Positions 36,025 to 44,421 of a stretch of DNA of 64,000 nucleotides are shown here, in pieces. The DNA is taken from assembly GCF_000733945.1 (NCBI RefSeq), contig NZ_JPOL01000002.1:1241001-1305000 (forward strand). The letters are read 5' to 3'. Under the pieces are notes generated by a model. That model worked only from the letters and a program-made list of their open reading frames with translations. It was not told the origin of the DNA and ran no database searches. The DNA comes from Flavimarina sp. Hel_I_48. GTDB taxonomy: Bacteria > Bacteroidota > Bacteroidia > Flavobacteriales > Flavobacteriaceae. Position 1 is the first letter of the stretch; each line of letters opens with the position of its first letter. The position numbers and the translations under genes were made by a program.

Positions 36025-37254
36025 TTAACTTTTATTTTTTTCTTCAATCCATTTACTCATAAATTTAGTTGCCTGGAGGGATTGATGCCTTAGCATTGAT
36101 CCCGTAAAGTTATTTAGCCGGTGCGCTTCTAAACTATTTTGCAATTCTTCTATATGTTGCCTCAAAATAGGTGACCAATGTTGCGCTAAAAATCGATTAT
36201 TGACTATTTTTTGACCGTTTTTCTGGGCTTTTTGCCATTTTTCTTCTTCGGTATACAACGTTATTGCAGCTGCTGCAAAGTTTTCTGCCGTATTTTCTAT
36301 ACTCCCGTTAAACTCAAAATCACCTTGCATTCCTTCTGCCCCTATGGAAGTTGTCACACAAGGGGTTCCGTATTGCATCGCTTCTAATATTTTGCCCTTA
36401 AGTCCCGCACCTATACGTAATGCGGCAAGGCAAACCCTTGAATTTTTAAAGACCTCCTGAGAATTCTCCACATACCCGTGAATCAAGAATCCGTCTTTTT
36501 TATTCTGTAATTGTTCTACCTTGGCGGAAGGATACGCGCCGTAAATATGCAGCACGGCTTGCGGGAGTTTCTGCCTGATAAGCGGCCAGATTTCTTCTTT
36601 TAAATATAGCACGCCGTCATAATTGGGCAAATGTTTAAAATTACCGATGGTCATAAAATCGGTTCGCGCTTCAAAAGGTTTCCAATCTGCAACCTCCTCA
36701 TCACTTATTTTTTCAACCATAAACGGGAGATAAAGCAACAAACTTTTAGGTACACTAAAAAAACCCTGCAGCAATTCCATTTCCACCTCAGATATGATTA
36801 GGGAAAGATCGCAACGATATATACTGGCGATTTCCCGTTTTGCAGTATCGTTGATAAGATACTCATTCGTAGATGGTTGTTTCTTTTTTAAAGCTTCTGC
36901 CCTTGCATTTCGCAGGCCGTGCAGATCTTCCGTATCAAGTATGCGCAGCGCGTCAGGACAGTTTTCGGCAATGCGCCAGCCAAATTGCTCTTCGACCATA
37001 AAGCGGTCGTATACTACCACCTTTGGATTCAAGGCTTTTACAAATGCGTCAAACCCACTGTCATTCAGTTTTATCTCATGTGTTTTAACGGTCAACGATT
37101 GCAGCTCATAAGAGCGGGCACCCTGTTGTGCCGTGCTGGCAAAATGAACTTCTCCTCCTGCTTCTGCAAATACATTAATAATTTGTAACATACGGCTGCC
37201 CGCAGCAGATGAACTGGGCTCTGGCCAGACGTGACCTATGATCAATACTTTCAT
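36025..37254 (-). CDS. Glycosyltransferase family 4-like protein
   Basis: 409 residues from the ATG at 37254 (MKVLIIGHVWPEPSSSAAGSR). The fold is GT-B: the N-terminal domain has the Gly-rich loop near the start, and the C-terminal domain has the donor-site signature GAGLKGKILEAMQYGTPCVTT (about 305-325), with the E-x7-E type spacing of GT4 enzymes, and GFLIHGYVENSQEVF before it. Donor and acceptor sugars are not predictable. It is not in a polysaccharide cluster. It is divergent from the GbsR-type regulator gene. A TAAAGGTA (minus-strand TACCTTTA) at 37259-37266 is one base off the -7 consensus. Confidence 0.88.
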   Translation of the reverse strand: MKVLIIGHVWPEPSSSAAGSRMLQIINVFAEAGGEVHFASTAQQGARSYELQSLTVKTHEIKLNDSGFDAFVKALNPKVVVYDRFMVEEQFGWRIAENCPDALRILDTEDLHGLRNARAEALKKKQPSTNEYLINDTAKREIASIYRCDLSLIISEVEMELLQGFFSVPKSLLLYLPFMVEKISDEEVADWKPFEARTDFMTIGNFKHLPNYDGVLYLKEEIWPLIRQKLPQAVLHIYGAYPSAKVEQLQNKKDGFLIHGYVENSQEVFKNSRVCLAALRIGAGLKGKILEAMQYGTPCVTTSIGAEGMQGDFEFNGSIENTAENFAAAAITLYTEEEKWQKAQKNGQKIVNNRFLAQHWSPILRQHIEELQNSLEAHRLNNFTGSMLRHQSLQATKFMSKWIEEKNKS

Positions 37255-37323
37255 GTCGTAAAGGTAAAACATTCTATTTTTGAAGAGAAAATGAAATTAA
37301 CTCTGATTTATTATTGAAGTCAG

Positions 37324-37331
37324 TAGCTTTG
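37324..37331 (+). promoter_or_regulatory. -7 box of the GbsR-family regulator gene
   Basis: TAGCTTTG matches TAnnTTTG and lies 16 bases before the ATG at 37348, giving a leader of about 10 bases. A TCTG at 37302-37305 sits 18 bases upstream, near the -33 position. Confidence 0.5.
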
Positions 37332-37347
37332 TACTATATTTTCAATT

Positions 37348-37851
37348 ATGGAATTTAGAGAAGCAAAAAGTAAATTTTTAGACGCCTGGGGCGATCTGGG
37401 CAATAAATGGGGAATCAATAAAACCATGGCTCAGATTCATGCATTGCTCATGATTTCACCCACGTCACTTTCTATGGACGAGATTATGGAAGAGCTTGAT
37501 ATCTCCCGTGGAAATACAAGTATGAACCTTCGTGCGCTTATAGACTGGGGCTTGATCTACAAAGAATATAAAGCAGGGGAACGCCGTGAATATTTTGCGG
37601 CAGAACAGGATGTTGACCAGATGGCGCGTAAAGTAGCCGAAGAGCGCAGCAGGCGCGAGATCAAGCCCACCATTGAAGTTTTGCAGAGCATACAGCAAGT
37701 GGATAACGATCATTCTGCCGAAGCCAGACAGTTCACAGCAAAAACCAAGCAACTTTATGACTTTATAAGCGATGCAGATCATATGCTTGAAAAACTGGTG
37801 AACCAAAAAGAAAACTGGATCACCAAGACCATAATGAAGTTGATGCGCTAA
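37348..37851 (+). CDS. GbsR/MarR family transcriptional regulator
   Basis: 167 residues. The N-terminal winged helix (about 20-95) has the GbsR order: GDLGNKWGINKTMAQIHALL, LSMDEIMEELDISRGNTSMN (recognition helix) and LIDWGLIYKEYKAGERREYF (wing). A charged coiled helix follows (about 100-150) and likely gives dimerisation. In Bacillus, GbsR controls choline/betaine genes, but many flavobacterial members have no known target. The adjacent divergent glycosyltransferase gene is a possible target by position only. Confidence 0.88.
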   Translation: MEFREAKSKFLDAWGDLGNKWGINKTMAQIHALLMISPTSLSMDEIMEELDISRGNTSMNLRALIDWGLIYKEYKAGERREYFAAEQDVDQMARKVAEERSRREIKPTIEVLQSIQQVDNDHSAEARQFTAKTKQLYDFISDADHMLEKLVNQKENWITKTIMKLMR

Positions 37852-37928
37852 GGCTCTTTATATAAAAAGCGCTACTTCCAGTAAGTGTTCATTTACCTTA
37901 AGTTCCATTTTCGCTCATAAGTTTAATT

Positions 37929-38711
37929 ATGCGGTTACGTATTGCTCTTTTTCTTTTAGTACCACAATTTTTTTCAGCTCAGGCAATAAGCCCTGTATTG
38001 CTGCAACAGCAGGAACTCCTAGCAGAAACATTTGTGGGGGCAGATAAATATGGAAATCTGTACACCACGACACAGCGCGTATTTTATAAAATTTCAGAAA
38101 AGAAAACGTTTCAATTTAGCGACCTCCAACTTGGCCCCATAAGCAGCGTAGATCTAATAAATCCGCTACGGATTACCGTTTTTTATGATCAATTCAATAC
38201 CGCAGTAATTTTAGACAATACGCTAAATGAAATTACGAGGATTGATTTTAATCAAAACGGGGATTTTAAAAACATTAGTCATGCGCGTACCGCAAGTGAT
38301 AGGCGCTTATGGATTTTTAACGTTGACCTGCAACAATTAGAACTTTACGATTATCAGTCCAAACGCGTGGTTGCGACATCTCCCCCATTTAGTGATACGG
38401 CAACGGCCATGACCAGCAATTTTAATACGTGCTATGTATTCACACGTAACGGCCTAAAAGTGTTCAACAACTATGGCAGCCTTTTGAAGACAACACCTGT
38501 TAACGGAGTCTCCCAGGCTTTTTTGAATAAGGAGACCCTCCTGGTTCAGCAGGATAAAAAGATCCTGCTTTTACCTGAAGGTGTATTGGATTTCAAGGAT
38601 GTGAATTTGGTCGAAAAGCAGTTCAAACAGTTGTTTTACGCTAATGAAATCCTTTATATTTACGACGGGGCATTTTTAAGAACCTACACTCTTAAACTAT
38701 CTAAAAACTAA
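37929..38711 (+). CDS. Unknown secreted, probably beta-propeller-like protein
   Basis: 260 residues with a signal peptide (MRLRIALFLLVPQFFSAQA). The mature chain has a regular run of beta-strand blades (ADKYGNLYTTTQRVFYKI, DRRLWIFNVDLQQLELYDYQ, NTCYVFTRNGLKVFNNYG), suggesting a propeller of about six repeats. No catalytic motif is visible. It ends 2 bases before the deoxynucleoside kinase gene, so the two are co-transcribed, although one product is exported and the other cytosolic. Function unknown. Confidence 0.75.
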   Translation: MRLRIALFLLVPQFFSAQAISPVLLQQQELLAETFVGADKYGNLYTTTQRVFYKISEKKTFQFSDLQLGPISSVDLINPLRITVFYDQFNTAVILDNTLNEITRIDFNQNGDFKNISHARTASDRRLWIFNVDLQQLELYDYQSKRVVATSPPFSDTATAMTSNFNTCYVFTRNGLKVFNNYGSLLKTTPVNGVSQAFLNKETLLVQQDKKILLLPEGVLDFKDVNLVEKQFKQLFYANEILYIYDGAFLRTYTLKLSKN

Positions 38712-38713
38712 GC

Positions 38714-39328
38714 ATGCACGTAGCGATCGCCGGCAACATAGGTGCCGGAAAAACCACTTTAACGCGCCTACTGGGCAAACATTTTAAATGGCAACCTCAA
38801 TTTGAGGACGTTGTGGACAATCCCTACCTTGACGATTTCTACAATGAGATGGAACGCTGGTCCTTCAACCTACAGATTTATTTTTTAAACAGTCGTTTTA
38901 GGCAATTGCTACAAATACAGGAAGGTGGCAATGATGTGATTCAGGACCGTACGATCTATGAGGATGCTTTCATTTTTGCGCCAAACCTACATGCAATGGG
39001 ATTGCTTACGAACCGGGATTTTAAAAATTACAGTTCACTGTTTGAATTGATGGAAAGCGTGGTTGCCCCTCCAGATCTGCTTATTTATCTGCGCAGTAGC
39101 ATCCCAAATCTTGTAAAACAGATCCATAAACGAGGCCGCGATTATGAAGCGAGCATCAGCATAGATTATTTAAGCAGGCTCAATGAACGTTATGAAGCAT
39201 GGATTCATGGTTATGACAAAGGAAATCTGCTCATCATTGATGTCGACAAAATAGATTTTGTCGATAACCCTGAGGATCTGGGTGATATCATCAACCGTAT
39301 CGATGCACAGATCAACGGACTCTTTTAG
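38714..39328 (+). CDS. Deoxynucleoside kinase
   Basis: 204 residues. P-loop AGNIGAGKTTL (about 6-16), the nucleoside-binding EDVVDNPYLDDFY, the conserved DRTIYEDAFIFA (Asp-Arg-Ser/Thr family signature), and the LID Arg region KQIHKRGRDYE. This is the dCK/dGK/dNK family, which phosphorylates deoxynucleosides from ATP for salvage. The substrate (dA, dG or dC) cannot be assigned. It lies 2 bases after the secreted propeller-like gene. A nucleoside transporter and thyA elsewhere in the window would fit a salvage role. Confidence 0.93.
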   Translation: MHVAIAGNIGAGKTTLTRLLGKHFKWQPQFEDVVDNPYLDDFYNEMERWSFNLQIYFLNSRFRQLLQIQEGGNDVIQDRTIYEDAFIFAPNLHAMGLLTNRDFKNYSSLFELMESVVAPPDLLIYLRSSIPNLVKQIHKRGRDYEASISIDYLSRLNERYEAWIHGYDKGNLLIIDVDKIDFVDNPEDLGDIINRIDAQINGLF

Positions 39329-39658
39329 CTCATAACTTCCGTTTTTCTTTAAATCCTTTATGGAATAGTCTGTTTCAAAAAACGACTTTTAAAAGATTTC
39401 CTTTCCAATAGTGCCCTGTCAACTACTTCTGAAAAGTACTCTTATTAAGTCAAAACCCCTTAAAATTAGATTTTTCTCCTAAAATATTGAACAAAAATAA
39501 ATGCTTTCCCTAAAAATTTCAATAGGATCGCTATCTTTAGTAACAGCATTATTTATTCCCCACTTTAGATTTTTAAACAAGCAGCGAGACTGAATCTGTT
39601 CAGGATTTAGCCTCAATTCAGTAATAGGGTGCGGTGCTGTAACTTTAAACCTTAGGAT
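39329..39658. other. Intergenic region with a possible structured leader for the ATP-grasp gene
   Basis: 330 bases without a credible gene. TATCTTTA at 39532-39539 is one base off the -7 consensus and would give a leader of about 115 bases. In that leader ACTGAAT (39589-39595) and ATTCAGT (39616-39622) form a perfect 7-bp inverted pair, with AGG/CCT pairing inside. Two CCTAAA words lie upstream (39478, 39509). No known riboswitch is recognised. Confidence 0.5.
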
Positions 39659-40711
39659 ATGAAAATCTGTTATGTAGTAAGCAATATAAAAAGCGAACGC
39701 TGCGGCACCACACTGGTACTAATGAAAAAAGCCCATGAACGCGGCCATACAGTTTACGTCATGAACGTGGGTGGCTTTAATTTCATGCAGGGATCACCCA
39801 TTTGCATTTGCTGTAAAATGGTTCCTGAGAATTTTGATTACGAAAGTGAAGAGGACTTTCTCGCAAAAATGAAAACCGATGCGATCCCTTGGAAAATGCT
39901 TGATTCAGCAGAACTTGACGTCATGTTCTTGCGGAATAACCCTACCGAAGAAACGATAGACCGACACTGGGCAGAACGTTCTGGCCTTGCCTTTGCCCGG
40001 TTAGTGCAGCAACAGGGAGTATTAGTCCTCAACGATGCGAATTCCATGTCGCATTCCTTTATTGATAAATTGTATTTTGAGGAACTTCCAGAACTCATCA
40101 AACCCGACAGCCTTATTACCAGGGATAAAACCGCGATCATTGATTTTTGGGAAAAATCTGGAAAAAAAATTGTCCTCAAACCCCTTGAAGGTTCTGGAGG
40201 CAAGAACATTTACCTGATTGATGAGCACAGGAGCAATTTTAATCAAATTATCAAAACACTTACTGAAAAAGGCTATATCATCGCCCAGAAATTTCTGCCC
40301 GAAGTAAGCGAGGGCGATGTGCGTGTGCTGGTAATGAACGGTAAAATTCTAGAAAAAGATGGCGTTCCGGCAATTATGCGCAGGGTTAATAAGGATGAAT
40401 CAGAGTTTAGGAGCAATGTTTCGCTGGGCGGAAAAACGGTAAAGGCAGAATTGACCCCGTCCATGGAACGCATTGTCGCCCTTACCGCCCCAAAATTGAT
40501 AAGAGATGGATTCTTTTTTGTTGGTCTTGACATCGTAAAGGACAAACTAATTGAAATCAATGTCATGAGTCCCGGCGGACTCTATTATGGCGGGAAATTG
40601 GGCCTTCCGGAATTTGGGGATACCGTAATTGAAGCCATTGAGCGCAAAGTTGAATACAAAGCATTGCACAAGGACAATTTCAGCAATAAAATGCTTGCCA
40701 CCATGGATTGA
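39659..40711 (+). CDS. ATP-grasp ligase, glutathione-synthetase-like
   Basis: 350 residues. The N-terminal domain resembles GshB/RimK (KICYVVSNIKSERCGTTL), but has an unusual Cys-rich spot, SPICICCKM (about 46-54). The ATP-grasp part shows the Lys strand IVLKPLEGSGGKNIYLI (about 162-178), the hinge IIAQKFLPEVSEGDVRVLV and the Mg-binding DKLIEINVMSPGG (about 300-312). Homologues are often labelled glutathione synthase, but the real substrate is open, as RimK-like enzymes join many amino acids. The next gene (74 bases on, same strand) is an AspA/AstE-like metallohydrolase, a pairing that suggests a peptide-like product or a protein tail being made and trimmed. Confidence 0.85.
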   Translation: MKICYVVSNIKSERCGTTLVLMKKAHERGHTVYVMNVGGFNFMQGSPICICCKMVPENFDYESEEDFLAKMKTDAIPWKMLDSAELDVMFLRNNPTEETIDRHWAERSGLAFARLVQQQGVLVLNDANSMSHSFIDKLYFEELPELIKPDSLITRDKTAIIDFWEKSGKKIVLKPLEGSGGKNIYLIDEHRSNFNQIIKTLTEKGYIIAQKFLPEVSEGDVRVLVMNGKILEKDGVPAIMRRVNKDESEFRSNVSLGGKTVKAELTPSMERIVALTAPKLIRDGFFFVGLDIVKDKLIEINVMSPGGLYYGGKLGLPEFGDTVIEAIERKVEYKALHKDNFSNKMLATMD

Positions 40712-40785
40712 GGTAGGGCAAAATCCACCTTAGAACCCTCAAAAACTACCCTAAAAACGTATAAAATACCTAAAATTCAACACTT

Positions 40786-41688
40786 TTGGATCAGAAAATA
40801 GACCGCATACTGGGAACTTACAGTTCAGGAAAAAAAGGTCCGCTACTTTTTTTAAGTGGGGGCATTCATGGTAATGAACCCAGTGGCGTGGAAGCAATCC
40901 TAAAAGTTTTTAACCAACTTAAAAAAGATAAACCTCAGATCGCGGGTACGGTTGTGGGCGTTTCCGGAAACAAGATAGCGCTCAACAAAGGTACGCGTTA
41001 CATTGAAGAAGACCTCAACCGCTCCTGGACCGAAGAGAATATTCGTTTGAAGAAAAAAAATTCCAGCGAACAAAAGCAAATGTTCGAAATTATAGATGTT
41101 TTACAAAAGTATCCCGCTGAAGCTTTTACAAAGCGTTACTTTCTGGACTGCCACACAACATCCTCTGCGAGTCTTCCCTATATTTCCGTACAGGTCGTTA
41201 ATGAAAATGATGAGTGGGCACACCGTTTTCCACCTTATATTATACGTGGGTTTTCTGACATTGTTTACGGTTGCATAGATCATTACCTAAGCAGAATAGG
41301 TGTAACGGGATTCGTTTTTGAAGGCGGCAGACATGATAGTCCGCATGCGGTTGAAAATCACGAGGGCATGATCTGGATAGCACTTGAAAAAGCCTGCGAT
41401 CTTGATCTAAAATCACTTTCGGAAATGCCAAAATCGATTGGAAAAATTAATAATAGTCAAAAAGACCAAAAGACTTTTGAAATTGTTCATCGTTTCGGGC
41501 TAGAGGATGGAGATACATTCTCAATGGAACCCGGTTATGAAAATTTTCAGAAAATCAAAAAAGGAGAGTTGTTGGCTATTTGCAACAATAAAGAAATACG
41601 GAGTAGCTGGGATGCACGCATCTTTATGCCATTATATCAAGATCAGGGAAATGACGGCTTTTTTGTGATTAAGGAAGTGGAATCCTAA
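40786..41688 (+). CDS. Succinylglutamate desuccinylase/aspartoacylase (M14-like zinc hydrolase) family protein
   Basis: 300 residues from a TTG at 40786; there is no ATG before the zinc motif, and the next residues (DQKIDRILGTYSSGKKGPLL) look like the normal start. Zinc ligands: GGIHGNEPSG (His and Glu, about 27-36) and FLDCHTTSSA (His, about 123). The catalytic Glu is in GFVFEGGRHDSPHAVENHEG. The C-terminal domain (about 220-300) is the small beta domain of the family (LEDGDTFSMEPGYENFQKI). Members hydrolyse N-acyl amino acids or C-terminal residues. Paired with the ATP-grasp gene upstream; the substrate is unknown. Confidence 0.85.
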   Translation: MDQKIDRILGTYSSGKKGPLLFLSGGIHGNEPSGVEAILKVFNQLKKDKPQIAGTVVGVSGNKIALNKGTRYIEEDLNRSWTEENIRLKKKNSSEQKQMFEIIDVLQKYPAEAFTKRYFLDCHTTSSASLPYISVQVVNENDEWAHRFPPYIIRGFSDIVYGCIDHYLSRIGVTGFVFEGGRHDSPHAVENHEGMIWIALEKACDLDLKSLSEMPKSIGKINNSQKDQKTFEIVHRFGLEDGDTFSMEPGYENFQKIKKGELLAICNNKEIRSSWDARIFMPLYQDQGNDGFFVIKEVES

Positions 41689-41736
41689 AGATAAATTGGT
41701 ATTTACTTTTTTATCACTTTTCGGTATTTTCAAAAC

Positions 41737-41764
41737 AAAAAAAACCCTTTTCATTAAAAAAGGG
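41737..41764 (-). terminator. Terminator of the secreted esterase gene
   Basis: On the minus strand a 7-bp stem (41764-41758 with 41751-41745) is followed by a run of eight T residues (41744-41737), 27 bases after the esterase stop. It can also serve the convergent AspA-like gene, less well. Confidence 0.8.
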
Positions 41765-41790
41765 CTTTCGTTCTATTACGTAAGGGAATC

Positions 41791-42984
41791 TTAATCCTTA
41801 AATAGCATAGGCGCAAAGTCAGAAAGATAGACGCGCCAGTTCCTCCAGATATGGCCACCGTCACTTTCCACATATTCGTAGGGCATACCCATCGCATCCA
41901 GTTTAGCCCGGTATTCTTCATTTGCTTTATATAGAAAATCCTTTTTCCCAATAGCGATCCAATAAAGCTTATAGCCGTTATCCATCTGAGTTTTCAGCGT
42001 TTCATCAAAATTACTGTAAACCCCTTTACCGCTTTTATCATCGCGAGGCATGATCGCCGCCGAAAACAAACCGATATAATCAAAAGTATCTGGGTATATG
42101 CGGGAAATATGCAAACTATGGTATCCACCCATAGAAAGACCTGCGATCGCACGATTTGCTTTATCTGCTTTTACACGGTAATTAGACTCAACAAAATCAA
42201 TAATATCCTTAAAGTTCGCTTCATATTTACCATTCATCGTTTCTGGCGTCATAAACTGCGGAGTATAATATCCTTCGCTACCAGCACCCGGCGCAGCATC
42301 TTGCCCCACGTTTCCGTTTGGCATTACTACAATCATTGGCTTCGCCCTACCTTCAGCAATAAGATTATCAAGAATCTGAGCTGTACGGCCCAAGGACAAC
42401 CATGCTTCTTCATCACCTCCCGCACCATGTAGTAGATACAAAACTGGATACTCCTCAGTCGAATTTTCATATCCTGGCGGGGTATAAATTGAAATTTTAC
42501 GTTCTTTTTCTAAACCGGGAGAATCATACCAGCGACTGGCAACGGTACCATGAGGTACATCCTGTACGCGGTAGAGATCAGCCTGTTTACCGGGAACGAT
42601 AAAGATATTTGTCACCGAAGCCACATCGCGAATCAAAAATGGATTTGCGGGATCTGTGGTTTTGAAGCCATCTACGATGAAAGAATAACTGTACAATTCG
42701 GGATCAAGGGGTTCAGTCTCAAAAACCCAGACACTGTCTTTTTCCTGAATAAGGTTTACTTTGCCCGGGCCATCCATCTGCCCCATAGGGGTATCTACTT
42801 TTTCGCTTGGCAGAAAATCGCCGGTCACCTGTACAGCGTCTGCATTAGGTGCGTTTAACCTAAACGTTACCGAATTATCTTCGTTAAGCTCTGGCGAACT
42901 TACCTGCTGCCCCCCGAATAATGCTTCTTGCGCCTGAGTAAAAGTTGCTATAAAAAGGAGTGCAACTACTATATGGTTTTTCAT
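41791..42984 (-). CDS. Secreted alpha/beta-hydrolase esterase with N-terminal E-set (CBM48-like) domain
   Basis: 397 residues from the ATG at 42984, which puts a signal peptide first (MKNHIVVALLFIATFTQAQ). Residues about 35-130 are an E-set/CBM48-like domain (VTFRLNAPNADAVQVTGDF, YSYSFIVDGF). The esterase domain has the oxyanion region YLLHGAGGDEEAW, nucleophile Ser284 in AGLSMGGYHS, an acid in GKKDFLY, and His in ESDGGHIWRNW. This is the feruloyl/acetyl-xylan esterase type (esterase D-like, as in XynZ). It likely acts in the periplasm or outside on plant or algal polysaccharide esters; no other polysaccharide enzyme is linked, so the substrate is uncertain. Confidence 0.9.
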   Translation of the reverse strand: MKNHIVVALLFIATFTQAQEALFGGQQVSSPELNEDNSVTFRLNAPNADAVQVTGDFLPSEKVDTPMGQMDGPGKVNLIQEKDSVWVFETEPLDPELYSYSFIVDGFKTTDPANPFLIRDVASVTNIFIVPGKQADLYRVQDVPHGTVASRWYDSPGLEKERKISIYTPPGYENSTEEYPVLYLLHGAGGDEEAWLSLGRTAQILDNLIAEGRAKPMIVVMPNGNVGQDAAPGAGSEGYYTPQFMTPETMNGKYEANFKDIIDFVESNYRVKADKANRAIAGLSMGGYHSLHISRIYPDTFDYIGLFSAAIMPRDDKSGKGVYSNFDETLKTQMDNGYKLYWIAIGKKDFLYKANEEYRAKLDAMGMPYEYVESDGGHIWRNWRVYLSDFAPMLFKD

Positions 42985-43186
42985 AAATATTAAATTGGTT
43001 ATTCTCAAATATAAAGATTAACAAACTCTATATTCCATATTAGTTATTATTCCTTGTATAATTTTAAGGGAAGCCATATATTCTTTAATTCTAAAGAATG
43101 AAGAAACCTTGCAGTTAAATTCAGATTTAAGAAATCAGTCCTAATTCTCGTGCGTGATCCTCTGCAACCTTGCTTTCTTTAACCAA

Positions 43187-44155
43187 TTAAGCAGGTGTAT
43201 CCACAAAATTTTCCAGCAGGCCGCTCACCCGAAACATACGCTTCTTATGATTCACACTGCGTAGGTAAATTGCCTTGATACGCTCTGGAAATTCTTCTGC
43301 AATCTCAATATAAATATCCGCATCGTGTTCCCCACTGTCACCTATAAGTACAAAATTAAGCTTTGGGTAGGTTTTTAAAATATTACGTATTTCATGTTGT
43401 TTGTGGGGCTTTTCAGGAACTGGTGTTTTATCAAAAGGCGTACGGAAATCACGTAACAAAATGGGCCCTTTCGGGAAATTGTTATGCTTTATGAAAGCTT
43501 CAAGGTAGTGATAGAGATTCCATGGGCTGTTACTCACATAAAAAATAGGGTTAGATGCTTTACCAGACTTTCCTATATGTAATTTTTGATAAAGGCTTGC
43601 CGCACCTTTTAATGGCGTTCGGTTACCCACTCCTTTAGAAAGGGTATTGATAATCACTCTCCACTTCATCAGTGAGGCCACGCCAGTCTGTAAGATTGTG
43701 TCATCTATATCGCTGATCACCCCATATTCTGCATTTTTCTCAGGGATAAGCATCTGAGCAGGAAACTTATTATCATTAAGAATCACACGATCATGCCTAT
43801 TTCCCTCATATGACAATTGCATGTTCAACCATCCCTGGTCATTAGTCAACTCCTCGAGATTTTCAGAAGTAATATCTATTTTGTAATAGCCGTCTGTATT
43901 GGTTTCCGTATAAAAAACACGGTTGTCTGGTAATCTCACCTTTAGCTTTGCGCCCGGCAACTCATCACTTCTAAATTGTTTATACGCATTTTTAAGTGCG
44001 TTGTAAACACCCTTTTTCTTAAGGTTTACACCTTCAAACTCAAGGGCGCGGCCCAGGGCGTACAAATGATCCTGCGTTCCATAACTTTGATAGCCATGTA
44101 TTTGCAATGGGTCCTTATCATGTAAACCAAAGCGTTGTAGAATTTCCTTAAACAT
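43187..44155 (-). CDS. App1 family protein (DUF2183), probable phosphatidate-phosphatase-like
   Basis: 322 residues. The catalytic domain begins at about 140 with YGVISDIDDTILQTG, the DxDxT motif shared with lipin/App1 phosphatases. Further motifs are FYVSNSPWNLYHYLEAFI and FVLIGDSGEHDADIY, which supply the later HAD-like residues. The N-terminal 130 residues are a beta-rich domain (LPGAKLKVRLPDNRVFYTETNTDGYY, in parts). There is no signal peptide. App1 in yeast dephosphorylates phosphatidate; bacterial substrates are unproven. It is downstream of hppA but separated from it by a terminator. Confidence 0.88.
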   Translation of the reverse strand: MFKEILQRFGLHDKDPLQIHGYQSYGTQDHLYALGRALEFEGVNLKKKGVYNALKNAYKQFRSDELPGAKLKVRLPDNRVFYTETNTDGYYKIDITSENLEELTNDQGWLNMQLSYEGNRHDRVILNDNKFPAQMLIPEKNAEYGVISDIDDTILQTGVASLMKWRVIINTLSKGVGNRTPLKGAASLYQKLHIGKSGKASNPIFYVSNSPWNLYHYLEAFIKHNNFPKGPILLRDFRTPFDKTPVPEKPHKQHEIRNILKTYPKLNFVLIGDSGEHDADIYIEIAEEFPERIKAIYLRSVNHKKRMFRVSGLLENFVDTPA

Positions 44156-44256
44156 GTTATGATCTTAGAAGCATGGCTTGCCATACAATTCTGGAAAAGA
44201 TAAATTTTTAATAGAAGAAAGTTGCTATTAAGAAGCTAATTTTAGGACTATTTATA

Positions 44257-44289
44257 AAAAAAAACCCATCGTAGAGATGGGTTTTTTTT
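44257..44289 (-). terminator. Terminator of hppA
   Basis: CCCATC (44265-44270) pairs with GATGGG (44276-44281), and flanking A and T runs extend the stem to 14 bp. It is symmetrical, but its place 133 bases after the hppA stop makes minus-strand use most likely. Confidence 0.85.
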
Positions 44290-44421
44290 ATAACATATAA
44301 ACGTTCACCTTTTTTATCCGGAATTTATATTTGCACAACTTAATAGTTTTAAGCTAAAGACAATAATACAACTTCTAATTGAAAAGATTTCTTTTCTATA
44401 GATTTTCATATTATTGATGAC

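Noticed and set aside
39329..39658. A tRNA or small RNA gene in the gap before the ATP-grasp gene
   Set aside because: No cloverleaf, no CCA end and no GTTCRA T-loop; only a leader hairpin is visible.
41791..42984. The esterase as part of a xylan-degradation cluster
   Set aside because: Its neighbours are a phosphatase and an AspA-like hydrolase; nothing else relates to xylan.
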